A stretch of 64,000 nucleotides of DNA, from NCBI GenBank assembly GCA_049999765.1, contig JBNGIQ010009390.1:120327-184326 (forward strand). Reading direction: 5' to 3'. A program made the translations under genes and the position numbers. Under the pieces are notes generated by a model. That model saw only the letters and a list, made by a program, of their open reading frames with translations. It ran no database searches and was not told where the DNA came from. Source of the DNA: Phaeoceros laevis (taxonomy: Eukaryota > Anthocerotophyta > Anthocerotopsida > Notothyladales). This document shows positions 32,243 through 42,019 of the stretch, piece by piece. The stretch's first letter is position 1. Each line of letters opens with the position of its first letter.

Positions 32243-33508
32243 TCATCCGGAGGCTGAAGGCTCCCCCACCCAAGACACATCTATCGCCGGATTGGGTTGG
32301 ATGACTTTTCTCCATATGTAAGGCCATCGATCACACACAACCTTCCAAGAGGCTTGCACTAAGTCAAAGGCAACCAAGAAGCCGAATTCGGGGTAGTGCG
32401 ACGAACAATCCCTGGCCCAGCTGACAAACCCCTTCCAGCTGTGCACAGGCCTGTCATGGCCAAGAACGCTGATGAAAGCAATGTTCCTCACGACTTCCAC
32501 TTTTCGCACTGAGAAGAAGAGCACATCATCCAAGGGCCACAATACTCCATGGGGCATGGCAGCCAGCTTCGCCCATGCGGTGCTACCGCTGTCCACCTTC
32601 CACACCTCACACACGTTTTCTGCAGTGGTACAGAAAGCTAGGGCCACAACCTGCTTGCCTTCCACCAAAAATCTAACATATGCCATGGCTTCTTGCTGCC
32701 AAGAAGGGAAGCTGTGCAAAAGGTTGCCGGTCTTCTGGCAGTAGACATCTATGTCAATCTTGCTCCAGCCTTCGGCAAAGTATACTGAGCCCTTGAGCAT
32801 GGCAATATCCCGGCAATATTTTCCATATGCCTTAAAGGCCTTTGGCATCCATTGCCAAGCATGGCTGTCGCTGCGGTATACTGCACCATACTTCTCAAAC
32901 ACTTCGTCATTGTAGTCATAAACCGCGTCCGTATGGGCTCTGAAGCTGTAATCCCCCTCTGGACTCTCTTCCACGCTGAATCCAGAAACATGACCCCAGC
33001 CACGCCCTAACGGAGGCAACACCCGGTATGTCTGGTTCAACGGGTTCACAACGCATACGCAGTAGGAAAAATTTTCAAAAGTAGAGAGGACCATCAGCCC
33101 CTGCTGACAGAAGCTGGGTGTTGCACGGGCCTGGAACTGGCTTGGGAGGAACTCCAAGCCCACCTTGTGCACCTTGTAGCGAGGACTACTGAGCTCCGAA
33201 GCATCATCGTGCCTGTTGTCTGAAACCCCACAGATAACCTGGTTGCGAGAGAAGGCGAGCGCTGCAGTACGCGTGCGGAAGGGTTTGGACACTAAGAGGT
33301 TGAGCCATTCCTTGCAGACAGCTCGGAATCTGGCCTGGCTAGAGGCTGGCAACAACAGCAGCACTTTCTCCAAAACCTCCTGAGGCAGCCAGCTCCACAA
33401 ATCCGAGTTCATCTCCTCTCCCGGTGTGGCAGGGGCAACAAAGAGCTCCTCAAACACACAAAAACAAAGAGCAGGCAGCTCATCTGGCTCCGCTCCCACG
33501 GCAGCCAT
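32243..33508 (-). CDS. F-box protein, intact
   Basis: Single-exon minus-strand gene of about 421 residues. The start MAAVGAEPDE was chosen because paralogs start at the same place; an upstream in-frame ATG lies at 33568. The F-box is about residues 30-75: LWSWLPQEVLEKVLLLLPAS, then QARFRAVCKEWLNLL. The C-terminal part is the kelch-like F-box-associated region seen in all copies here: NPLNQTYRVLPPLG, GAVYRSDSHAWQW, QKTGNLLHSFPSW, ENVCEVWKVDSGS, MPHGVLWPLDD, FLVAFDLVQASWKVVCDRWP, QPNPAIDVSW. By family knowledge the F-box binds SKP1 in an SCF ligase and the C-terminal part selects the substrate. It lies next to a BTB gene and another, broken F-box copy. Confidence 0.93.
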   Translation of the reverse strand: MAAVGAEPDELPALCFCVFEELFVAPATPGEEMNSDLWSWLPQEVLEKVLLLLPASSQARFRAVCKEWLNLLVSKPFRTRTAALAFSRNQVICGVSDNRHDDASELSSPRYKVHKVGLEFLPSQFQARATPSFCQQGLMVLSTFENFSYCVCVVNPLNQTYRVLPPLGRGWGHVSGFSVEESPEGDYSFRAHTDAVYDYNDEVFEKYGAVYRSDSHAWQWMPKAFKAYGKYCRDIAMLKGSVYFAEGWSKIDIDVYCQKTGNLLHSFPSWQQEAMAYVRFLVEGKQVVALAFCTTAENVCEVWKVDSGSTAWAKLAAMPHGVLWPLDDVLFFSVRKVEVVRNIAFISVLGHDRPVHSWKGFVSWARDCSSHYPEFGFLVAFDLVQASWKVVCDRWPYIWRKVIQPNPAIDVSWVGEPSASG

Positions 33509-34214
33509 TGCCGCTGCAACCAAGGTCCTGACGAATTCCGCAAAACAGGGGCCCAACAAGAACGGCAAATTTGAATGAGGCGGGAACCCGTTTTGCTGCT
33601 GGGGGAGACTCTAGGTTAGTTTTATACTTCGAGGATGGAGGAGAGGAGCTTAGGGTTAACAGTGAAACCTGTGCTAAGACTGATGGCTCGGCAGTGTCGT
33701 CCATTTTCTGTGTAGGTTCAGACGAAACTCACTGGTCTGAGAAACGAACTAAGTACATCCGTGATTTATGACCTGATAAGGGGAATCGATTACAATCATC
33801 ATCAGGCTGGTGGGAGTGTGTTGATCACCCGAGTCTGTGGCAGGCAAAAGCCATGCTGAAAGTCTGAAATGTCGTGTCCTGTATTAGACTAGCAGTTTGT
33901 TGGACCAGATCACACCAATTCCTTATTGTGAACAGCATCTGATTTAAATCTCTTGAGCTACAACTAACAACTAATGACTAGTGCTCCCTTGCAGCCAAAT
34001 TGAGGTACAAGATAGGTCCAAAGCCTACCTCTTAGAACTCCTAGCAGCAGCAACCGAGGTCCAAAGCCTTCCGTTTTCTTCGAACCAGCTTCTAAAGCCA
34101 GCAAACTTGAGGCTACATACGGATGCCAACAGAAAACTATCCAGATAATACATGTGGACTAATTCTCTGCAAAAAAATTCCTTTGGATGAGTAGCACTCA
34201 AATGTGATCGTGTA
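33509..34214. other. Intergenic DNA
   Basis: Contains the F-box gene promoter at the left end. No other gene is supported. Confidence 0.4.
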
Positions 34215-34432
34215 GGCCTCAGTCCTCAAACTCTTCATACTGCATCCAGGGCATTATTTCGTCTGCTGTGAAGAGACATCTTTGAAGACATCAAATTCCA
34301 CGGCAGTTGCAAGTAAAGTTTTTTGTTGAAATGCCCAGCTACCTTCAGGTCGTTTCGTACCGTGGCACTGCTTATTGGCGCTCCACATTCCTCCGGACAC
34401 TCAACTGCCTGTCTTCAAAATTTGTTTTGGAA
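34215..34432 (+). repeat. ~215-bp dispersed repeat upstream of BTB copy B
   Basis: It closely matches 52916-53128 (ctgcatccagggcattatttc, gtggcactgcttattggcgc, tccacattcctccg). In one frame both copies encode FVEMPS, then VVSY-GTAYWRSTFLRT, so either a short coding remnant or a non-coding conserved block was duplicated. Confidence 0.8.
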
Positions 34433-34557
34433 GTTGGTAGGGAGCAGCCGAGAGTTAATTGCAGTGACCTAACCAGCCAGCAGTCTATTTGAAGGGGCTT
34501 CGCACTGTCGGTACTTAAGACACGGTCGTCTTTCTGCTAAGTTCCATTCCTAAGTAC

Positions 34558-35985
34558 TTGAAGAAGATGGAGCCACAGCAGGAAGTGTATCATTTTCCCG
34601 GCAGCAAGCCTTCAAGCTCGAGTGATGTCATTCTGAAGTTGACTTACTTCGTCGATGCAGAGAAGCTCGTGATCCAGTTCCACCTTCATTCTCATGTGCT
34701 CAAGCAACAATCGGCACACTTCAAGGAGTCGATTAGGTCTCCCGAAGGCCTGTCCTCTGACAATGTTGCTCACAATTTGCAGCAAGCTGACAGCTTAAGG
34801 TGCACCTTCTGAGGCCAGCTTCCCCTGCCTATTTGCTTGTTGGTGCATAGATCTGCAGCTTTCTTGCAGGCTCGTTTCAGACAGTACACTTGTTGACGTT
34901 TTTGTGCACATGACAGTGTTCTCACCCTGAAGAGCATGAGCACAGTGAATCCAGTTTCATATGTGACTTGTTTCCATGCCATGTATGAGGCTCATGAGGG
35001 AGAATCTGCCAGAAGCATCGCCCAGACAAGCTTCAAATGCGTGGCAGATGCGTTAGGGGTTTTGCAAGTCGCTGCGCAGCTGGGATTCAGTGTGGGAGTG
35101 GATGCCTCTCTGACTTATATCCAGGCGGTTCCCTGGACTGCGGAGGAGGAGGCTTCCATTTCCAAGTACCTCAACTCACTGCGTCCACAAGTGCCCATGC
35201 CAGACAACCTTGCAGCCCGGCTTTTCGCGGAACCTCATGCTGAGGAGGGATCTGTGCACTCCAGCCGTAACCTTGTGAAGAAGGCGTTGGTCAAACTGTG
35301 GAACGACGTCCTCTTGTCTTGGAGAGGGCTTCTGAAGGTTGCACCTGCAAATCGAACGGTAGAACAAACAAGGATCATCTGCAACAAAATGCTTTGGTTG
35401 TTTCAGAATGCTGTCGGTTTGGCTGTTGGAGACGAATTCATTCAAGCCGCAGTGCAAGAAAATTGCCTCACAGAGTTCTCCAAGAGCTGCATTGCTGTTG
35501 CAGGTCTGAGTAATACGAATCACGTGGCGGATGTGGAGGCCATCCTGTTTTTGTGCTTGAGAATTGTGCAGGCCTTGAGCAAGGGCGAGGTGGCTTGTGA
35601 CGGCACCCTTCGAGTGAAAGCTGTTTCTCAGTGCCTCGAAGCCCTAGAAACACTTTTCAGCTCTGTACCGGTGCAGAATCACTTCCTCGCTAGCACATTT
35701 TACACAAGAAGACAACTGCAATTGGCAGGCAACGGTTTGTTTTCGGAAGGACTGCAATCTTACTTGAACACGTACTCTGTGGGTGATCAAGACATAAAGC
35801 AACACTTCCGCTCTGGCGTGGAGCTTATCTTCGACAGCTTGCCGCCCAAGCAACAGCATCAGGTTCTTGTTCAGTGGTTGGAATCCACATCGCGGTCACT
35901 TTCACCTCATACTAAGGGCTCGTTTGTTGATTTGCAAAGCATTTTCAACAAGTGCTTGCGCATCACCAACACAGACGGACGCTGA
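34558..35985 (+). CDS. BTB/POZ protein (copy B), intact
   Basis: Two exons, 34558-34799 and 34917-35985 (AAG|GTGCAC...GACAG|T, 117-bp intron), about 436 residues. The N-terminal BTB part is shortened (QEVYHFPGS, DVILKLTYFVD, FHLHSHVLKQQSAHFKE). The long helical C-terminal region is well kept: VSYVTCFHAMYEAHEGESA, FSVGVDASLTYIQAVPWTAE, EAILFLCLRIVQALSKGEVA, VLVQWLESTSRSL. It is the most diverged BTB copy in the window and the only one on the plus strand apart from the split copy A. It lacks the PEVYRFPGSPTDV start of the others. Family: plant At1g63850/At3g05675-like BTB proteins, presumed CUL3 substrate adaptors. A second in-frame ATG lies nine bases downstream. Confidence 0.88.
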
Positions 35986-36563
35986 ACCGTCTGGCTTGTT
36001 AGAGATTGCAGTTAGAGTGGAGTACGTGTCTGGGAATCCCGAAAATGTAGCAGCTTGCATCTTGTCACGTTCAGACATCAGACCCACAAGCGAGCTTTTC
36101 AACTCGACAAAGTGACAGCAAAGTCTCCACTGTGCAGATCTAATAAGCAGGGCTACCATTTTTTCAGGTGAAGGCAGAGCTGCATCTGGATGCCGACCCT
36201 TCGAAAGTACAGTATCGTAGTAAAACTTTTGCAAAACTCGACACAAAGCATGTGATGCTGTTTCCCATTTCTCTAAGCCAGCTTCTATATGGGCCTGGTA
36301 ATTATGCAATTAGTAAGCAACTCCAAGCAAATCTTGGAACTTGTTTCATGTGGTAGCTTTGCACCCTGTTTCATGTTGGGCATAGTATCGGGATATAGTT
36401 TCCACACATCATGAAAGCACCATGATGGTGCTTTCAGGCATACAAGCACAAACACGTCTGTTAGATCAAGCTAAGCAGGTAAGTGTGTCATCTGGCCACC
36501 ATACTTGAACCGCAACTTTAGAAGAACCTTGATTCTTCCAAGTTTGAAGTGGTGACTTACCAG
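35986..36563. other. Intergenic DNA
   Basis: No supported gene. A local inverted repeat catgaaagcaccatgatggtgctttcaggc lies near 36410. Confidence 0.4.
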
Positions 36564-37605
36564 TCAGGAGTCCAAAGCTTCACCCCTCCAAGACAGGTCT
36601 ATGGCGGAATTGGGTTGCATGACGTGTCTTAACTTCCAAGGCCACCTATACACAGACAAGTTTCCATGAGGCCTGCACAAAATCAAACGCAACCAAGAAC
36701 CCGTGTGTAGGGTAGCTTGGACAATCCCCGATCCAATCGTCGTACTCCTCCCAGGTATGCACAGGCCTGTCCAGGCCAAGCACAGCGATGAATGCAACAG
36801 TTCCCACGACTTCCACCGAGCGGACTGAGAAGAAGTGCACATCATCCAAGGGCCACAACACCCCATGGGGCATGGCACCCACTCTCATCCATGCGCTGCT
36901 GCTGCTACTAGTGGCATCCACCTTCCACATCTCACACACATTTTCTGCTGTGGTCGACGAAGCCAGGGCCACAACCTGCTCATCCTGCACCAAAAAGTTG
37001 ACCTGGACAACCGCTTGCTGCTGCCACGGAGGGAAGCTGTGCACAAGCTCACCGCTTTTCTGGTCATACATGCCCATGTAAACAACTCCCCAGCCATGGG
37101 CGATGCAAAATGCATCCTTGACCATGCTTACAGCCGGCTCTTGAAGTGTTCTCTCGGTTTTGATGCACATGGCCATGTCCTCCCATTCATTGTTGTCGCT
37201 GCTGTACACTGACCAGTACCAGCCGGGAGACTCATACTCATCGGCTTCCTCAGATGTCTCGTCCGCGTAGGCTCTGAAGCTGAACTCACCCTCTCCATTC
37301 TCTTCCACGCAGACCAAAGAAACAGGCTGCCAGTCAGACCCTAACACAGGCGGCACCCGGTACGTCTGGTTCACCGGATTCACAACGCAGCTGGTGTAGG
37401 AAGGCCACACGACACCTGTGATGACCGCCAGGCCCTGCTGACAGAAGATGGCTGTACGGTCCTGGAACTCGCTTGGGAGGAACTCCAAGCTCACTTTGTG
37501 CACCTTGTAGCGAGAATTTTTGAGCTGCGAAGCATCCTCGTTCATGCGTTCATGCTGTGTGAAACCCCGCAAACGTACTGGCTTCGAGAGAAGGCGAGCG
37601 CTGCA
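36564..37605 (-). pseudogene. F-box gene truncated at its 5' end
   Basis: Family motifs run from the codons AALAFSR (about 37605) through KVHKVSLEFLPSEFQ, NPVNQTYRVPPVLG, DQKSGELVHSFPPW, ENVCEMWKVDA, MPHGVLWPLDD, RPVHTWEEYDDW and FLVAFDFVQASWKLVC. A frameshift near 36650 precedes the final RHVMQPNSAIDLSW, ending at 36564. The whole F-box domain is missing: homology stops at 37605 and is replaced by a gcaattgtaa repeat. A frameshift near 37560 also separates the first block. Without the F-box it could not join an SCF complex. Confidence 0.88.
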
Positions 37606-37680
37606 ATTGTAAGCAATTGTAAGCAATTGCTGCAATTGTAACGTAAGCAATGCGCTGCAATTGTAAGCAATTGTGAGCAG
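37595..37680. repeat. gcaattgtaa repeat at the F-box truncation point
   Basis: Short direct repeats of ctgcaattgtaagcaattg variants fill the place where the F-box domain should start. They look like slippage or end-joining filler at a deletion breakpoint. Confidence 0.75.
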
Positions 37681-37856
37681 ATCATCTGCGACGGGCTTTA
37701 TTTATAATTGCAAACCTGCTGAACTGAAATACATGTGGTAACCAACCAACTTTTTAGGTTTACAAGCAACAATCGCAAATGTAAATAGTGAACTCATCGA
37801 GCGAATAAGGCCGTCAGGACTGCGCTATAGCCAGCCATGGCTCCAGCCATATAGAT

Positions 37857-38603
37857 CTAGCACCTACTCACATCCGTACAGACGGTGAGGAAGTTGTTGG
37901 CCTCCCGGCTGACCCGATATATCCCGCAAGTGTCCAAGCAAGGCACCGCCGCGAAAAGCAGGCCGGACGCCACCTCGCAGCACGCGATCTCGGCGCCTCG
38001 GCTGGGCGCGAAGCTGCACCGCGAGCCGTCATCGCACAAGCCCGACTGCCGACACTCGTACGGCACGCCCTGGTCGAGGCAGGGCCTGGTGACGGCGTCG
38101 GTGCCGCAGGAGCGCAAGGAAGCGGTGGCGACGGCCACGGCTGCGTTCACGGTGGCCACGCTGGTGTCGCAGGGCTTGGGAGGCGGCGGGCGCGCGCAAG
38201 GTTGTCGCAGATTCTCGCACCGATCGAGCAGCGGCTGCAGCACGGCGTACGGCGCCGGCTGGTCGGCCACCAGCTCGCACACCCCGTCCTGACCCACCTC
38301 CCGCAGCCGCGTCCTGCAGGGCTCCTGGAACGCCGGCAGGAGGCCGTCGGAGTCGCCCGTGTCCGAGTATTCCAGGTCTTCCACGAAGAAGGTGCAGCAG
38401 GCGACTGTCGCGGAGTTTGCGCACTCCCCCGATCGGTACGCGTCGAAGGCGGTTGCCACATCCTGTGCGGTGACGCCGCAGGTCGCAGCCTGGAGCAGCT
38501 GTCTGCCTGCTGCCACCGTGGGCGCTGAGCATGTGACGATGAGGAGCTGCGCGCATATTGCCAGCGCCAGGAGCGGCGCCGACGATGAAAGTGTGGTGGC
38601 CAT
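37857..38603 (-). CDS. Cysteine-rich secreted protein, unknown family
   Basis: Single-exon minus-strand gene of about 248 residues, GC-rich compared with its neighbours. The start MATTLSSSAPLLALAICAQL is a typical signal peptide, with cleavage likely near TVAAG. The mature part has many cysteines in pairs and short spacings (TCGVTAQDV, SATVACCTFF, EPCRTRL, GVCELV, CENLRQPCARPPPPKPC, SCGTD, CLDQGVPYECRQSGLCDDGSRC, EIACCEV, CLDTCGIYRV). It is therefore disulfide-rich and extracellular by inference. There is a short Pro run in the middle. I do not recognise the family. An upstream in-frame ATG exists at 38666. Confidence 0.75.
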   Translation of the reverse strand: MATTLSSSAPLLALAICAQLLIVTCSAPTVAAGRQLLQAATCGVTAQDVATAFDAYRSGECANSATVACCTFFVEDLEYSDTGDSDGLLPAFQEPCRTRLREVGQDGVCELVADQPAPYAVLQPLLDRCENLRQPCARPPPPKPCDTSVATVNAAVAVATASLRSCGTDAVTRPCLDQGVPYECRQSGLCDDGSRCSFAPSRGAEIACCEVASGLLFAAVPCLDTCGIYRVSREANNFLTVCTDVSRC

Positions 38604-38830
38604 CTCGCCGAGCTCGTTGCTATTGATGGAGGTTTGTGTGGGAGAGGAAGGCTGCTGGTTGAACACAAAGAGCTGACTGTGGGCTCATCGTGCAGCAGGA
38701 TGGGTCCCTTTTGTAGATGAATGCCAGGAGTCGGAACACTGAAAAGCGACCGGCCAAGAAGGGGTGGATAATGGTCCAAGTCACCCGGCCGCTGAGCCAC
38801 CAGTGTACGTCGCAGCTCCTCATCACATGC
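38604..38830. other. Upstream region of the Cys-rich gene
   Basis: Presumed promoter and 5' UTR; no further feature identified. Confidence 0.35.
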
Positions 38831-39216
38831 GACGTCGTGCACAGCTTCTTTCCAGAAAGCTGTAAAGCTCAATCTCCTGAAGTTTAGGTGTAAAGCCCAA
38901 CGTCGTACACAGAGCTTGACGAGTTGGAGTTCTTTAAAATATCTGTAAAGCTAGCTCGATCGAGCTATATGCACGCGGTCGTAGGATCCATGGATATCCG
39001 GCCCATTTGTGGGATGTCATTAATGTCGAACGCCGCGCGCGGCCGGCCTATGGCTGCCACGCGCATGCATACAGCTCAATCGTGCTAGCTTTACAGCTTT
39101 CTAGTCCGAAAAAGAATTTCAACTAGTCTGTGGACGTCGTCCACGACGTTGAGCTTTACAGCTTCAAATGAGGAGAATGAGCTTCACAGCTTTCTGGAAA
39201 GAAGCTGTGGACGACG
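38831..39216. repeat. Long foldback (inverted-repeat) element
   Basis: The left arm 38831-38906 (gacgtcgtgcacagcttctt...) is the reverse complement of 39143-39216 with a few mismatches. Inner sequences 38920-38956 and 39085-39130 also pair (tctgtaaagctagct against agctttacag). The result is a hairpin with arms up to about 120 bp around a GC-rich centre (cgcgcgcggccggcc). Each arm carries the reading MSFTAFWKEAV on one strand. It resembles a foldback or MITE-type element. Confidence 0.88.
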
Positions 39217-40119
39217 TTGAACGTAAGCTAGAAGTTAGCTATGAAACTTCTTACCTGCTTGGGCTGCACGCGTCGGGACACCCCATTGGCAAGCAGACCT
39301 GTATGGTGCTGGTTTTTACCCAAAGCTGGAATAAATCCTTCCTTCGTTCCCACAAGGTTCACTAGCTAGCAAATAACACCAAGTGACTCCACCTTGGGTC
39401 CTGCATGCTCATGAGTGAAGGTTGAAACTCGCTTTTAGTTGGACAATTTGGGTGCGCGCTGGGATATCGATGGCGTGGTGGAAGGAAGGGACTTTTTGCA
39501 TACCAGTCCAAAGGAAATCCAAGGCTGAAGCTTCAGCCTGGAGCTGGAGCCAGCTTGCTGGCTCCAAGGGTTTAAGCGATTTCTGGTTCTGGACACTTGA
39601 ACCTGGTTTGCTTCGGATGTCATGTCGGCCCTGGAGGCAAGTTCGTTGGTCAGGCAAGTGGTTTTGCACAAAGAAGACCCTGCCTGGATGCATGCCGGTC
39701 TGCCTGCCGGTCCTCCAGTTGCACAGACAGTGTGTGATCTGTTGGACTAGTACTTGTGGGCTGCAAATTTAAATTAAATAGCTCAAGATTTTGCACACAA
39801 TACACTTGACCAAGTCTTAAGGAAAATATCCTCAGGTTGGAAATACCACAATTGGAAACACCTCAGGTTGGTAGAATTCCAACATGAGGTATTTCCAACC
39901 TGAATAGAATTTTTGCTTACCCTAAACCCTTGGAATCTCATATGCAATACCAGGTCTCTTCCTTTCGAATCTCAGATGCAATACCAGGTCTCTTCGCTCA
40001 AGCTGAGGGTAAACAAACTTTTCACTCAAGCTCAGGGTAAACAAAAAGTGGTTCCGAGGGTTCGCAGTCGTCCGCAGTCAGTACCCCCAAATAAGAGCCT
40101 GCAGCTGTTTGCCACTGTA
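39217..40119. other. Intergenic DNA with a small hairpin and direct repeats
   Basis: It contains a perfect 16-bp inverted repeat (39832-39847 with 39888-39903, tcaggttggaaatacc) and two copies of atgcaataccaggtctctt (39942, 39976). An open frame at 39422-39772 has no recognisable protein character. Confidence 0.5.
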
Positions 40120-41165
40120 GGAGAGCTACGGGCATGGCCAGCAAGCAGATCGCGATGAAATTAGGGGGATTGAACAGCTGCGGGTCAAGGCTCGAATATC
40201 TGCGTCCATCACATATTCTGTCCCGGAGTACTTCAGTGGCGGTGATTACGTACCTGGCCTTAAGGTGGGGCATGCGTTCCTGTAAGGTTCAAGTCTCACC
40301 CACACAGTCAGGACGTTGAACAACCTGTGTTACACGCCTTTGTTGGTGTGCGACTGTGAGGTTGCAGCCCAAGCCCTGTACAAATTATCTCACTTTTGAG
40401 CTTACCGACATTGCCAGTTTGCAGGTTGATGGGATGGATGCTTTAGCAGTAAAGCAGGCTGTGAAGTACGCGAAGAATCACGCGTTGACTAAAGGGGCCT
40501 TTGTGAGATTCTTCTTCACCTGATTAGATTCGTCTGAAAGCATGCTATTTTTTCATCTGGCAACCATGCCGTTTTTCTCCAATCCTATGTGTCTAGATTG
40601 TCCATTGGGGCTTCAAGCTGAAACCAACTGGGGTTTTTTCTGCTCACAGCTGGTCATGGAGATGGATGCACATCGGTACCATGGACATTCGATGTCTGAT
40701 CCTGGCAGCACGTACCGAACGAGGGATGAGATTGCTGAGATTCGTCAGGTAGGTGCTGAGACTGAGCCGTCATTTGAGTCACCTCTCTTGATCTTCATCT
40801 GATTATCAAGGAGTAACTCGCAAGTCCTTGATAAACAGGAGAGAGATCCTATCGAAAGAATGAGAAATCTATTATTGGCACATAACGTAGCGTCTGCAAA
40901 CGATCTGAAGGTACCTGCCTTGGTCTTCGTTTGTCACCACCATTTACTCACTGAACCATGCCTGTTGCACATTACTGTTTTGGGTTTGTTTTGCCTTGTA
41001 TCATCCGGCATTGAACGTGCGCTCTGTATATGTGCCACTAAAGGTGACACAATCTCAGCCAGCTTACACAAGTGAGATGACATGCAGGCCTTAATACAGC
41101 AAAGTCAGCAGCAAGCTCGTCAGCTGCTTGTTGGGAACCCTCAACTGACCAAAGCTCTGTTCCAG
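40120..41165 (+). pseudogene. Chimeric gene fragment: PDH E1-alpha exons joined to an exon resembling CstF-64
   Basis: Exon-like blocks with GT-AG borders: to 40264 (YFSGGDYVPGLK), 40425-40502 (VDGMDALAVKQAVKYAKNHA), 40650-40748 ([31 protein letters not shown]) and 40839-40910 (ERDPIERMRNLLLAHNVASA). These match mitochondrial pyruvate dehydrogenase E1-alpha, including the phosphorylation-loop sequence [18 protein letters not shown]. The next block, 41088-41165 (QQARQLLVGNPQLTKALFQ), instead resembles the hinge region of the mRNA 3'-end factor CstF-64. All borders are phase 0, so the chimera would read in one frame. N-terminal PDH (thiamine-diphosphate domain) and C-terminus are absent, hence a pseudogene or captured fragment. 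Confidence 0.8.
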
Positions 41166-41656
41166 GTTCGCTCACGTTCTTTTGTTTTTTTTTTGTGTAA
41201 TGCTCACGTTCTTTTGTCTGTTGGTCCTGCAGTCTGAAAGTTTGACTGTGAATTTTGCTTACATGTATTAGGCATGTATAACTATGTGGTTGTCTCTATT
41301 CGAACATCAGAAGTGCAGCCAGTGCTTTTCATTGCACTGAATTGCATAAGGTATTGCAGTGTGTGACCTTGGTCTGAATCGTCTCCAGAGTGCCACTGTC
41401 CAAAGTAGTTAGCGGGCACAAGCGCAGACATTTCTTGGTCAGCAAACAAAGTTCGTAGTGTCACAACAAGTAACACAACAAGTAAGCTCACATCTGCAAG
41501 CCCAAAGTAATCACCAGTCATTGTTCCAACCTTCTGTCAACCAATCCAAGCAATCTTTATCTAAGATGCAATACCAGGTCTCTTGGCACCTTGTATTCTC
41601 TCGTACTTTTCTCTTGTATTTGTTGCACAGTGTCACTTTCTCAAGGACATTCAGCT

Positions 41657-42010
41657 ATGGCATACCAGCTGCATGGGCAGTGGCATACCAGCAGCATGGG
41701 CATGCACACCATCGCAGCAGAGCACAGTGATGCTTTTGATGTTTTGCAGAAGTACCTCGATGAGTTGGAATTACATCCTTCGATCCGGGGAACACTCAAG
41801 GTCTTCATTGATGGCATTGTTTTACAAGAGATTTCAAGTTTGAAGAGCAAGGTGCTTGCAGCGACGGAGGAGAGTTCAAGCTTGAAGAGCAAGGAGCTTG
41901 CGACGACAAAGGAGCTGGTTGCAACGATGGAGGAGCAGGTTGCAGCAACGAAGAAGCTTGCAGCGGCTGAGGCTCGTGCAGCAACGGCTAAGCGTTTTGT
42001 CGAGAAGTAA
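41657..42010 (+). CDS. Hypothetical coiled-coil protein
   Basis: An open frame of about 117 codons starting MAYQLHGQW. The second half has a strong heptad pattern with an internal duplication (SSLKSKVLAATEE, then SSLKSKELATTKE) and an Ala/Lys/Glu-rich end (KKLAAAEARAATAKRFVEK). No family is recognised. A further open block (42140-42330, WKSILEKKPAFLECIL) may or may not belong to it. It lies next to the third atgcaataccaggtctctt repeat (41566). Low confidence as a real gene. Confidence 0.3.
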   Translation: MAYQLHGQWHTSSMGMHTIAAEHSDAFDVLQKYLDELELHPSIRGTLKVFIDGIVLQEISSLKSKVLAATEESSSLKSKELATTKELVATMEEQVAATKKLAAAEARAATAKRFVEK

Positions 42011-42019
42011 TCTCTGGAC

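Noticed and set aside
39422-39772. 116-codon open frame on the plus strand
   Set aside because: Trp/Cys-rich, unlikely composition, no homology pattern and no paralog.
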